Program-made: the position numbers and the translations under genes
The notes under the pieces: generated by a model
What the model saw: only the letters and a program-made list of their open reading frames with translations
What the model was told of the DNA's origin: nothing
Database searches by the model: none
In this document: positions 34,964-43,072 of the stretch, piece by piece
How the letters are laid out: every line of letters begins with the position of its first letter
How positions within the stretch are numbered: the stretch's first letter is position 1
Source of the DNA: Hyphomicrobiales bacterium
Lineage (GTDB): Bacteria; Pseudomonadota; Alphaproteobacteria; Rhizobiales; Rhizobiaceae
Reading direction: 5' to 3'
NCBI GenBank assembly: GCA_900467685.1
Contig: UBQX01000010.1
Coordinates: forward strand, 1-64,000
DNA: 64,000 bases

Positions 34964-35665
34964 TCAGGGAATGATCTGCTCCCGAATTGCCTTGGCCACC
35001 ATCTGCGTCCGGTTCACTACGTCGAGCTTCTTCAAAATTGTTGCCGTGTGAGAATTCACGGTATGCTCCGACACAGAGACGATCAGCGCGATCTCGCCGG
35101 CCGTCTTCCCGTGCGAAATCCATTTGAGGATCTCAAGCTCGCGAGGTGTCAGCCCCATGCCCTTCTTGTTGGCAAGGATTTCACGAAAATAGAAGTCGAA
35201 GGCATAGGCCGCGTCGTAATAGATCGAGTGCAGCAGTTCCATGTTGGGGACATCGCGATCGCCGACGAAGATGATGGCATGCCGGCTGCCATTGAGCCCC
35301 TGAACCGGGATGCAAAGCGCCAGCTCGAAGCCCATTTGCCGCATCAGCTCGTCCTGCGTGCCGTCGGCATCGATCCAATATGTCGGAAGCGTCGTCTCCT
35401 GCAGCATCTTGAAGAGACCGGATTCAGAGAACGCGAAGCGCCCGTCATAGGCCTCGGCGAGACCCGCCGGCAGATCATGCAGCTCCAGCTGCGTGGACAG
35501 CGTCGGCGATGGCACATCGGCGAAAAGCCGCATCAGGCAGAAATGTTCAAAGCCTGCGCGCAAGGCCATCGAGTGAAAGATGCGGAAAAAGTCTACGCGG
35601 TTGACGGCCTTGGCCAGTTCATTCTGATAACTGCCCGGACATTGATTTTTCAATTGCAACGTCAA
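34964..35665 (-). CDS. LuxR-family transcriptional regulator, module 2
   Basis: 233 residues. The N-terminal autoinducer-binding-like domain (AVNRVDFFRIFHSMALRAGF) is followed by a C-terminal LuxR HTH: LTPRELEILKWISHGK and ALIVSVSEHTVNSHTATILKKLD. The HTH is canonical. The opening RVDFFRIF mirrors RTDFFRVF in the module 1 LuxR, so the two are paralogues. The receiver gene lies 139 bp downstream. Upstream 35666-35912 contains no gene I can see. Confidence 0.82.
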   Translation of the reverse strand: MTLQLKNQCPGSYQNELAKAVNRVDFFRIFHSMALRAGFEHFCLMRLFADVPSPTLSTQLELHDLPAGLAEAYDGRFAFSESGLFKMLQETTLPTYWIDADGTQDELMRQMGFELALCIPVQGLNGSRHAIIFVGDRDVPNMELLHSIYYDAAYAFDFYFREILANKKGMGLTPRELEILKWISHGKTAGEIALIVSVSEHTVNSHTATILKKLDVVNRTQMVAKAIREQIIP

Positions 35666-35912
35666 AAGCCCGTCCCTTGAACCTTATGGAAATCCAGCGC
35701 TATGGAGAAGATTCACCCGACGATGACCGGCCAGAACTCGACGCTTCGAGTTTCACCCCTCCGGCCTATCCTCCGAACTCACCCGGTCTTCAAGTAGAAG
35801 TCCCCACATGGTACTCAACCGGAAATCGGGCCAGTGACAATCGGCGAATCCAACTATTGCTTTTTCCAATAACGGCCAACGACTCAGTGGCGGGCTCAGA
35901 AGTAAAGGCCAA

Positions 35913-36377
35913 TCACGCCGATGCGCTTGCCTTTGCAGGCATGTCTTCAAGGCCGAGCAGGAAGTTGATCTGCGGACGCGCCACGACCAGATCGTGGATG
36001 GAATACTGGGCCAGAACCTCGAAGAACGCGTTCAAAGCCTTGCGCAGGGCGGAGTTCAGGCCGCAACTGTCGACCAGCGGGCACTCGGTGACATCGGAAT
36101 CGAAGCACTCCGCCATCGAGAAATTATCCTCGGTGACCCTGACGACATCGAACAGCGTAATCTTGTCGGCCGGTCGACCCAGGCGAATCCCGCCATTGCG
36201 GCCGCGGACGGTGTCGACGATTCCCGCCTTGTGCAGCGGCTGCAGGATCTTGAACAGGAACAGTTCGGACACGCCATAGGCCTTGGCAATTTCCGGGATC
36301 CGGCTCAGATTATCGGCATTCGCCGCGCAATACATCAGCATCCGCACCGCGTAGTTGGTCTGCTTTGTCAGCCGCAT
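35913..36377 (-). CDS. rirA: RirA, Rrf2-family [Fe-S] iron-responsive repressor
   Basis: 154 residues starting MRLTKQTNYAVRMLMYCAAN. The winged helix contains IPEIAKAYGVSELFLFKILQPL and the wing RGRNGGIRLGRP. The three Fe-S-ligating cysteines are in CFDSDVTECPLVDSCG, the hallmark that separates RirA from other Rrf2 proteins. RirA represses iron uptake genes when iron is sufficient. The start at 36377 is preferred over an in-frame upstream ATG at 36440, which would run through the operator region. It is divergent from a ferric-iron binding protein gene. Confidence 0.92.
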   Translation of the reverse strand: MRLTKQTNYAVRMLMYCAANADNLSRIPEIAKAYGVSELFLFKILQPLHKAGIVDTVRGRNGGIRLGRPADKITLFDVVRVTEDNFSMAECFDSDVTECPLVDSCGLNSALRKALNAFFEVLAQYSIHDLVVARPQINFLLGLEDMPAKASASA

Positions 36378-36424
36378 TCGAAAACCTCGATTGTTCGATG
36401 GGGCCGTTATAGACCCGTTTGCAG

Positions 36425-36441
36425 TTTGGAACAATTCCAAA
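36425..36441. promoter_or_regulatory. Irr-type ICE box upstream of rirA
   Basis: TTTGGAA-CAA-TTCCAAA, a perfect 7-3-7 inverted repeat. The published Irr operator is TTTAGAA-N3-TTCTAAA; this differs by one symmetrical base in each arm. It lies 48-64 bp upstream of the rirA start codon, consistent with Irr control of rirA as reported in Agrobacterium. Confidence 0.65.
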
Positions 36442-36444
36442 ATA

Positions 36445-36459
36445 TGAACGAACCACTCA
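36445..36459. promoter_or_regulatory. RirA-type IRO box upstream of the ferric-iron binding protein gene
   Basis: TGA-N9-TCA flanked by TA on each side (TATGA...TCATA). It matches the iron-responsive operator pattern recognised by RirA. It lies 3 bp from the Irr-like box and ~85 bp ahead of the iron-binding-protein start. Confidence 0.6.
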
Positions 36460-36541
36460 TATTTCTAGGTTCGTGTTGACGCAGAAGAGTGATCCTTTTA
36501 AAAGATGAGCGAAAATGTCAAGAAAGATACTGGAGGTATCA

Positions 36542-37579
36542 TTGTCGAACGTCGCGAAGAATTCCGTCCTTGCCGCAGCCCTGCTTGCCGGAACGGCTTT
36601 CCCTGCTTTCGCCGATGGCGAGGTCAACATCTATTCCTATCGCCAGCCAGACCTGATCAAGCCAGTCCTTGACGCCTTCACGAAGGAAACAGGCATCAAG
36701 ACCAACGTGCTTTTCCTGGACAAGGGCCTTGTCGAGCGGATCAAGGCCGAAGGCGAAAACTCGCCTGCCGACGTCATCATGACGGTCGATATCGCCCGCC
36801 TGACCGAAGCCAAGGAAGGCGGCGTCGTGCAGCCGCTGAAGGATGCGAAGATCGAAGGCAACATCCCGGCGAACTTCCGGGATGCAGACGGTGAATGGTT
36901 CGGCCTCACCACCCGCGGCCGCGTTGTCTATGCCTCCAAGGAGCGCGTTGCCCAGAACGAGATCACCTATGAAGAGCTTGCCGACCCCAAGTGGAAGGGC
37001 AAGATCTGCATGCGCGACGGCCAGCATTCCTACAATATCGGCCTAATCGCCTCGATGATCGCGAATGACGGCGCCGAAGCGACCGAGAAGTGGCTGACAG
37101 GCCTCAAGAACAATCTCGTCCGCAAGCCGGACGGCAACGACCGCAGCCAGGCCAAGGCCATCTGGGCCGGCGAATGCGATCTGGCTCTCGGCAATACCTA
37201 TTATGTCGGCCTGATGCTGACTGATACGAAGGAGCCGGAGCAGAAGGAATGGGCCGGCGCCATCAAGGTGCTCTTCCCCAACGCCAAGGATCGCGGCACG
37301 CATGTGAACGTTTCCGGCATGGCGCTCGCCAAATATGCCCCCGACAAGGAAAACGCCATCAAGCTGATGGAATTCCTGTCGTCCAAGGAAGCCCAGCAGA
37401 TCTATGCCGAGCAGGTCTTCGAATATCCGGTCCTGCCGGGTGCCGAACCGTCGGCCGTGGTAAAATCCTTCGGCGAAATCCACCCGGACAAGCTGGCGCT
37501 GACCGATGTCGCGAAATACCGCAAGCAGGCCTCCGAACTGGTCGACAAGGTCGGCCTCAACGACGGTCCGGCGAAGTAA
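36542..37579 (+). CDS. fbpA: Ferric-iron ABC transporter periplasmic binding protein (FbpA/AfuA/FutA type)
   Basis: 345 residues with a Sec signal peptide ending AFPAFA before DGEVNIYSYR. The metal-binding tyrosine pair is in LGNTYYVGLM; KEAQQIYAEQVFEYPV and an N-terminal NIYSYRQPDL are family features. I choose TTG 36542 because GGAGG lies 5 bp ahead; ATG 36515 is in frame but has no ribosome site. It is preceded by IRO- and ICE-like boxes and followed by a terminator, so it is a single-gene unit. The permease candidate is 9 kb away at 46329 and no FbpC-type ATPase is in the window. Confidence 0.88.
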   Translation: MSNVAKNSVLAAALLAGTAFPAFADGEVNIYSYRQPDLIKPVLDAFTKETGIKTNVLFLDKGLVERIKAEGENSPADVIMTVDIARLTEAKEGGVVQPLKDAKIEGNIPANFRDADGEWFGLTTRGRVVYASKERVAQNEITYEELADPKWKGKICMRDGQHSYNIGLIASMIANDGAEATEKWLTGLKNNLVRKPDGNDRSQAKAIWAGECDLALGNTYYVGLMLTDTKEPEQKEWAGAIKVLFPNAKDRGTHVNVSGMALAKYAPDKENAIKLMEFLSSKEAQQIYAEQVFEYPVLPGAEPSAVVKSFGEIHPDKLALTDVAKYRKQASELVDKVGLNDGPAK

Positions 37580-37612
37580 GCGTCGAGCGTCGGCGATAGA
37601 TCAGCAAAGAAG

Positions 37613-37639
37613 AAGGCCGGGTGCATGACCCGGCCTTTT
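37613..37639. terminator. Bidirectional terminator between fbpA and mmsA
   Basis: AAGGCCGGGT-GCATG-ACCCGGCCTT, with TT and a T-rich run on the plus strand. It serves two convergent genes. Confidence 0.8.
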
Positions 37640-37660
37640 GCATTTTATACGTGCCGATGC

Positions 37661-39157
37661 TTACTTCATCGTCGGCATGGAGAATTCCGCGCCGTCCTTG
37701 ATGCCGGACGGCCAGCGGGACGTGATCGTCTTGGTGCGGGTCCAGAACTTGATGGAGTCCGGGCCATGCTGGTTCAGGTCGCCGAAGGACGAGGCCTTCC
37801 AGCCGCCGAAGGAGTGGTAGGCGAGCGGAACCGGAACCGGCACGTTGATGCCGACCATGCCGATATTGATGCGCGAGGCGAAGTCGCGGGCGGCATCGCC
37901 GTCGCGGGTGAAGATGGCGGTGCCGTTGCCGTATTCGTGCTTCATCGGCAAGGCGAGCGCGTCCTCGTAGTTCTTGGCGCGAACGACCGAGAGAACCGGC
38001 CCGAAGATTTCCGTCTTGTAGATGTCCATGTCCGGCGTGACATTGTCGAACAGCGTGCCGCCGACGAAGAAGCCGTTTTCATAGCCCTGCAGCTTGAAAT
38101 CGCGACCGTCGACGACGAGCTTGGCGCCTTCCTCGACGCCGCTCGAGATCAGGCCCTTGATCTTGGCCTGGGCTTCCTTGGTGACAACCGGGCCCATGTC
38201 GGCCTTGTCATCGGTATAGGGGCCGATGCGCAGCGACTCGACCTTGGGGATCAGCTTTTCGATCAGGCGGTTTGCCGTCTCTTCGCCGACCGGGACGGCA
38301 ACCGAGATCGCCATGCAGCGCTCGCCGGCCGAGCCGTAGCCAGCACCCATGAGTGCGTTGACGGCCTGGTCCATATCGGCGTCCGGCATGATGATCATGT
38401 GGTTCTTGGCGCCGCCGAAGCACTGCGCGCGCTTGCCGTTCATCGCCGCGGTGCCATAGACATAGCGGGCGATCGGCGTGGAACCGACGAAGGTCACGGC
38501 GCTGATGTCCGGGTTCGTCAGGATTGCATCGACGGCGGCCTTGTCACCGTTGACGACATTGAGAACGCCAGCCGGCAGGCCGGCCTCGATCATCAGTTCG
38601 GCGAGACGCAGCGGCACGGACGGGTCGCGCTCGGACGGCTTCAGGATGAAGGCATTGCCGGTTGCGATTGCCGGGGCAAACATCCACATCGGGATCATGG
38701 CCGGGAAGTTGAAGGGTGTGATGCCGGCGCCGATACCGACCGGCTGGCGCATGGAATACATGTCGATGCCCGGACCTGCGCCCTCGGTGAATTCGCCCTT
38801 CTGCAGGTGCGGAATGCCGATGACGAATTCGCAGACTTCGAGCCCTCGAATGACGTCGCCCTTGGCGTCCTCGATCGTCTTGCCATGCTCGCGCGACAGC
38901 ATTTCGGCGATCTCGTCCATGTTCTGGTTGAGGAGGTCGACGAACTTCATGAAGACGCGGGCGCGGCGCTGCGGGTTGGTCGCGGCCCAGCCGGGCTGTG
39001 CAGCCTTGGCGCTGGCAACGGCGGCGGCAAGCTCGGCTTCCGTGGCGAGTGCGACGCGTGCCTGCACTTCGCCGGTGGCCGGATTGAAGACGTCAGCGAA
39101 ACGACCGCTCTTGCCGGCAACGTGCTTGCCGTCGATGTAATGACCGATTTCCTTCAT
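37661..39157 (-). CDS. mmsA: Methylmalonate-semialdehyde dehydrogenase (CoA-acylating)
   Basis: 498-residue NAD- and CoA-dependent aldehyde dehydrogenase of valine and myo-inositol catabolism, making propionyl-CoA or acetyl-CoA. Catalytic Cys is in GYGSAGERCMAIS, the nucleotide fold contains TFVGSTPIARYVY and the CoA-type motif is GGAKNHMIIMPDAD. It lacks the general-base Glu of ordinary ALDHs, as expected. The start at 39157 has a perfect AGGAGG 6 bp upstream, so the ~30 additional upstream codons are not used. No other valine or inositol catabolic gene lies in the window. Confidence 0.92.
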   Translation of the reverse strand: MKEIGHYIDGKHVAGKSGRFADVFNPATGEVQARVALATEAELAAAVASAKAAQPGWAATNPQRRARVFMKFVDLLNQNMDEIAEMLSREHGKTIEDAKGDVIRGLEVCEFVIGIPHLQKGEFTEGAGPGIDMYSMRQPVGIGAGITPFNFPAMIPMWMFAPAIATGNAFILKPSERDPSVPLRLAELMIEAGLPAGVLNVVNGDKAAVDAILTNPDISAVTFVGSTPIARYVYGTAAMNGKRAQCFGGAKNHMIIMPDADMDQAVNALMGAGYGSAGERCMAISVAVPVGEETANRLIEKLIPKVESLRIGPYTDDKADMGPVVTKEAQAKIKGLISSGVEEGAKLVVDGRDFKLQGYENGFFVGGTLFDNVTPDMDIYKTEIFGPVLSVVRAKNYEDALALPMKHEYGNGTAIFTRDGDAARDFASRINIGMVGINVPVPVPLAYHSFGGWKASSFGDLNQHGPDSIKFWTRTKTITSRWPSGIKDGAEFSMPTMK

Positions 39158-39267
39158 GGGGATCCTCCTTGAGAAATTTTGAGGCATAGTGACACCGGAA
39201 TTTGTCGATATCAATGACATGCTTTCCGTACCCGATGTGCAAATTTGCACAACGTTCGCCGGAAATG

Positions 39268-39295
39268 AAAAGGCCTCGGAGCGTCACTCCGAGGC
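39268..39295 (-). terminator. Terminator after the coiled-coil gene
   Basis: On the minus strand GCCTCGGAG-TGACG-CTCCGAGGC followed by CTTTTC, 35 bp downstream of the coiled-coil gene stop. Confidence 0.8.
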
Positions 39296-39329
39296 TTGAT
39301 TTCAATGCTCTGTCTTGAGCGGCTAACGC

Positions 39330-40883
39330 TTATTCGCCGTCGCGGGGCGTGTCGACAGGACGCGGGCGATTGCGCGGACGAAGTTCCTCGACGGTGGCGC
39401 TGCTGCGCGGCGAACCGTCTTCGTTGAACTCGCTTTCCTGCGCATCAGGCTCGAAGTCTAGCGTGAGCCCGGCGGGCTGTTCTTCCGGCTTGCCCTTGAT
39501 CTTGATGAGCTGGCTCTGCAGGAAGTTGCGCTCGCGGCGGGCGGAATTGAGGGCTCCTTCGAGATAGGTGCGGTCGGCGCGTTCGTTTTCAAGCTGCTCG
39601 TTGAGCTTGCGGCTCTGGTCCTCGACCTGCTGCAGATATTCGGCGTGACGCTTGTGCAGCGCCTCGATGACTTCCTGCTGCATGCGGATCTTTTCGCTCG
39701 ACTGTTCGGAGGAGCGGACATGACCGCGAAGCTGGATGCTGAGTTCTTCCACGCGGGCCTGAAGCTGCGTTTCCGACTTTTCCAGTTCCTTGTTGCGGCG
39801 TGCGGTATCCTGAAGCTCCTGTTTGAGGCCTTCCACTTCGGACTCGAGACGGCGCATGTGACGCTGCGTCTCGGCCTGTGCGGTCTGGTCGCGGAAGTTC
39901 GAGCGCTGTTCGTCGCGAGCCTTTTCCAGCAGATGCTCGGCAAGCCGTGCGCGCGAGGTCAGCGCCTCAAGGCGGATTTCGTAGTTCTTGGCGTCGGTCT
40001 CGCGCAGCGTTTCGGCCGTCTGCAGGCTTGCCTGCAGCTCTTCGCGCTCGCCGAGAAGTTCCGACTGGCGGGCTTCCAGCTTCATGACACGGTCGCGCGC
40101 CTTGTCGAGTTCGTCCGTGGCGGAGCTGAGTGCGCGGCGCTGCGACTGCATGCTGGTCACGACTTCGTCATGCAGCTTGGAGAAGCGGATGCGTTCGGCA
40201 ACTTCGAAGTCGACGCTCGACTGCAAGAGCTTCCGCTCTTCGCGCAGTTCATGCAGCTGCTTTTCGTTCTCGCCGACGATGACCGAGAGATGATCGGCCT
40301 TCTCCGTCAGGTTTTCGATCGTCGAGCGCATCGCGCTCATCTCGTTGTCGAGAACCTTGGCGCGGGCATCGGCCTCGCGCAGCGCGATCTGGTCGGACTT
40401 GTGCGCATCCGAAAGCTCGTTGCGCATGCGCAGCAACAGGTCGCGTTCGGAGGAAATCTCATCGAGCTGGCTCTGCAGGCGCAAAAGCGAGGCCTGCGAG
40501 GAGGAGAGCTTGGCGCGCAGCTCCTCGTTCAGCTTCCGCGACGACACATAAGCGGTTTTGATTTCGGAAAGCTCGCGCTTGTTCAGGTGCAGCTGGCGGG
40601 CAATCTCGCCGAACTCGGTGAACAGGCCTTCCATTTCTTCGGCAGCGCTGCGCAGCGATTTCAGCGAATTCAACGCGGTTTCGCTGCGATTACGCAGGCC
40701 CTCGTGATAGGTGCCGAGCGCACGAACGGCCTCTACGGTATCTACGGGCTCGGAGCGCTCAGGTCTTTCGGTCTGTTCGCGGATCATGGGCACATCGCTC
40801 TGCATGGGTTCGGGCATATCACCATCTCCGGACTCGCCGCCGCTGCCTTTTCGCTTTCTGAGCAGTGAAAAATTGGAAATCAT
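39330..40883 (-). CDS. Long coiled-coil protein of unknown function
   Basis: 517 residues. Residues ~55-450 are an almost continuous heptad-rich coiled coil (for example LRLQSQLDEISSERDLLLRM and LKQELQDTARRNKELEKS). The N-terminal ~50 residues are polar and the C-terminal ~60 are acidic and Pro/Arg rich (ELRPRNRPRPVDTP). There is no signal peptide, ATP-binding site or membrane segment, so it is not an SMC protein. Cytoskeletal, polar-growth or scaffold roles are possible for such proteins in Rhizobiales, but nothing in the sequence proves one. It is monocistronic with its own terminator. Confidence 0.8.
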   Translation of the reverse strand: MISNFSLLRKRKGSGGESGDGDMPEPMQSDVPMIREQTERPERSEPVDTVEAVRALGTYHEGLRNRSETALNSLKSLRSAAEEMEGLFTEFGEIARQLHLNKRELSEIKTAYVSSRKLNEELRAKLSSSQASLLRLQSQLDEISSERDLLLRMRNELSDAHKSDQIALREADARAKVLDNEMSAMRSTIENLTEKADHLSVIVGENEKQLHELREERKLLQSSVDFEVAERIRFSKLHDEVVTSMQSQRRALSSATDELDKARDRVMKLEARQSELLGEREELQASLQTAETLRETDAKNYEIRLEALTSRARLAEHLLEKARDEQRSNFRDQTAQAETQRHMRRLESEVEGLKQELQDTARRNKELEKSETQLQARVEELSIQLRGHVRSSEQSSEKIRMQQEVIEALHKRHAEYLQQVEDQSRKLNEQLENERADRTYLEGALNSARRERNFLQSQLIKIKGKPEEQPAGLTLDFEPDAQESEFNEDGSPRSSATVEELRPRNRPRPVDTPRDGE

Positions 40884-41265
40884 GAATGCCCCAAATCCTG
40901 ACGGACCAACCGTCGCGGTTCCTGGTCTGCTGCGCGCCCCGCCTGCAAGGTCGCCTTGTTCCCGTTCATCGGCCGAACCCCGTCAAAGGTCTTGCCAAAG
41001 CCTTGCGCAAAGACTTCCCCGTCTACGAAATGTGGGCTGCAAGCCTGTCCACACGCCGCATACATCTATACGCACCTATGTAATTAACCAAACGTAGCAG
41101 TTGGCCCCGCCTATTGCAATCGGCCCGCCTGTGCAAAGCGGGGTGTTGCGGCATATGAAAGACGTTGTGGCGCGGGTGCAATAGCTCTCTTTGACTAAAC
41201 GAACCCGCTCGGCCACGATAAGTTCATGAGAACAGGCCGGATTCGGTGTTGGGAATGGCATTTCG
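40884..41265. other. Intergenic region between divergent genes
   Basis: 382 bp that must hold the promoters of the coiled-coil gene (minus) and the LysR gene (plus). Small frames inside lack ribosome sites. I see no RNA gene or repeat. Confidence 0.5.
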
Positions 41266-42147
41266 ATGAACTGGGACGATGTCCGCATATTTCTGGCCGT
41301 GGCGCGGGCAGGGCAGATCCTGTCCGCCGCCCGCACGCTCGGCGTCAACCACGCGACCGTCGGCCGCCGCGTCAGCGCGCTCGAAGAGGCCTTGCAGACA
41401 AGGCTTCTGGTGCGCCGCACCAATGGCTGTGAGCTGACCCCCGAAGGCGAAATCTTCCTGCATGCCGCCGAGCGCATGGAAACCGAAATGCTCGCCGCCC
41501 AGGCCAATGTCGGCAATGTTGACGCGGCGCTCGCCGGGACCGTGCGCATCGGCGCGCCCGACGGGTTCGGCGTCTCGTTCCTCGCCCCACGCCTCGGCGC
41601 GTTGATCGCCCGTCATTCGGCTTTGAAGGTTCAGCTCGTGCCGGTCCCCCGCGCGTTTTCGCTGTCACAGCGCGAGGCGGATGTCGCCATCACCATCGAG
41701 CGCCCCGTCGAAGGCCGGCTGGTCTCGTCCAAGCTCACCGACTACACGCTCGGCATCTACGCCTCGCGCGCCTATCTGCAGGCGAATGGCACCCCGGCTG
41801 ATATTGAAGCGCTCAAGGCACACCGGCTGATCGGCTATGTGGAAGACCTGCTCTTCACGCCGTCGCTGAATTTCGCGCATGAAGTCTTCAAGGGCGTCGA
41901 CACGGCCTTTGAAATTTCATCGGCCATCGGCCAGACGGAAGCCGTGCGCTCAGGCGCGGGCATCGGCATTTTGCATGATTATATTGCGCGCAACGACGAA
42001 AGCCTTGTCCGCATCCTGCCTGAGACGGCGTTGCGCCGGACCTATTGGACGATCATCCACGAAAGCGCGCGCGAGCTTGCTCGTGTCCGCGCTGTCGTCA
42101 GCTTCCTGCAGGAAATCGTCGAGGCGGACCGCGCGATTTTCCTGTAA
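41266..42147 (+). CDS. LysR-family transcriptional regulator
   Basis: 293 residues. N-terminal HTH: WDDVRIFLAVARAGQILSAA, then LGVNHATVGRRVSALEEAL. The effector domain is of ordinary length. It has no tightly linked target: the neighbours are a coiled-coil gene on one side and tRNA-His on the other. Function unknown. Confidence 0.85.
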   Translation: MNWDDVRIFLAVARAGQILSAARTLGVNHATVGRRVSALEEALQTRLLVRRTNGCELTPEGEIFLHAAERMETEMLAAQANVGNVDAALAGTVRIGAPDGFGVSFLAPRLGALIARHSALKVQLVPVPRAFSLSQREADVAITIERPVEGRLVSSKLTDYTLGIYASRAYLQANGTPADIEALKAHRLIGYVEDLLFTPSLNFAHEVFKGVDTAFEISSAIGQTEAVRSGAGIGILHDYIARNDESLVRILPETALRRTYWTIIHESARELARVRAVVSFLQEIVEADRAIFL

Positions 42148-42175
42148 GTTCTGGAAATCTCGAAAAGAAGAGAAG

Positions 42176-42252
42176 TGGTACGGTTGGGGGGTCTCGAACC
42201 TCCGACCTCAGGAGCCACAATCCTGCGCTCTAACCAACTGAGCTACAACCGC
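42176..42252 (-). tRNA. tRNA-His (anticodon GTG)
   Basis: Acceptor GCGGTTG pairs with CAACCGT, giving a G1:U72 wobble and discriminator A73, with CCA encoded. The anticodon stem is CAGGA/TCCTG with loop TTGTGGC. There is no sign of the extra G-1 opposite C73 used in most bacteria; G1:U72 with A73 is the documented alphaproteobacterial variant. Confidence 0.97.
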
Positions 42253-42333
42253 TTGAGGCACGTCTTGAAAGGCGTGTGACGCTCACATACGGGCGTCGGG
42301 ATTTTTTTTCAAGCACAATCCGCATGAAAATCA

Positions 42334-42362
42334 TAAAAAAGGCCGGGATGACCCGGCCTTTT
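42334..42362 (-). terminator. Terminator after the phasin gene
   Basis: On the minus strand AAGGCCGGG-TCAT-CCCGGCCTT followed by TTTT, 20 bp after the phasin stop. The stem is nearly the same as that at 37613. Confidence 0.85.
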
Positions 42363-42382
42363 CGTCGCAAAACCTTGAAAAA

Positions 42383-42832
42383 TCAGGCGGCCTTGAAGAT
42401 CGAAGCAACCTTCTGGGCGGCTTCCTTGGAGGGCTGCGAGACCTCTTCGGCAACCTTGCGCGAGGTTTCCTGCATCGCCTTGATCTGTTCGACGGCAACT
42501 TCAGCCTGCTTGCGGGCAAAGGCGGTCTGCAGTTCAATCAGCTCGGAAACCGACTTGACGCCGAGAAGGGCTTCCATGTGAGAGAAGGTGCTTTCGGCAT
42601 TGCTGCGAACGGCGTCGATAGCCTTGAGGCCGAGTTCGACCGTGCCGGCCTGCGCCTTTTCAAGCGTGGATTCGATCGTCTTCGTCGCATCTTCGGACGC
42701 TTCCTTCACCTTGGCGAAGGCATCCTTGGACTGGTTAACGCTCTTTTCAGCAAGCTCGCGGAAAGACTCGGAAAACTTGGACGGATCGAAGGCCGAGAAC
42801 GAGAAAACGTCGTCGAGTTTCGGGGTAGCCAT
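42383..42832 (-). CDS. Phasin-family protein (PHB granule-associated)
   Basis: 149 residues, mostly helical and amphipathic, with the phasin core: ELAEKSVNQSKDAFAKVKEA, TLEKAQAGTVELGLKAID and FARKQAEVAVEQIKAMQE. Phasins coat polyhydroxybutyrate granules and affect their number and size. Start at ATG 42832 with GGAGCG upstream. It has its own terminator. The acetoacetyl-CoA synthetase and 3-hydroxybutyrate dehydrogenase further on fit a PHB-producing cell. The PHB synthase is not in the window. Confidence 0.85.
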   Translation of the reverse strand: MATPKLDDVFSFSAFDPSKFSESFRELAEKSVNQSKDAFAKVKEASEDATKTIESTLEKAQAGTVELGLKAIDAVRSNAESTFSHMEALLGVKSVSELIELQTAFARKQAEVAVEQIKAMQETSRKVAEEVSQPSKEAAQKVASIFKAA

Positions 42833-43012
42833 GATATGCGCTCCTTGGGTCGGTGGCCCTCTCATGAGGCGCCAGCTTTGTTGATGACCAGTATATAGCA
42901 CCTCTTATTGTGCAGTGCAACATGATTGTGCGATGCACCCAAATTAACCGTGCCGCGTGATAGGTTTGGAGTAGGTGGCTGTTTTTGTAGACCCTGCCGG
43001 GCTGCAGGGTTA

Positions 43013-43027
43013 TTAATAATCTGTTAA
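43013..43027 (+). promoter_or_regulatory. CtrA box upstream of pdhS
   Basis: TTAA-N7-TTAA (followed by G), the full consensus of the cell-cycle regulator CtrA, 46-60 bp before the kinase start codon. An ACCCTG...CAGGGT inverted repeat lies just 5' of it. Confidence 0.65.
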
Positions 43028-43072
43028 GACTTGGCGACGGGGGTCCGCCGGGTTCGTAAAGTGTGAGTACCC

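Noticed and set aside
37625-39172. 515-codon open frame on the plus strand opposite mmsA
   Set aside because: Mirror frame of a GC-rich dehydrogenase gene; composition is His/Asp/Arg-rich with no family motif, and mmsA is unmistakable.
39645-40868. 407-codon plus-strand frame opposite the coiled-coil gene
   Set aside because: Leu/Phe/Ala-rich mirror of heptad codons; no start signal or known domain.
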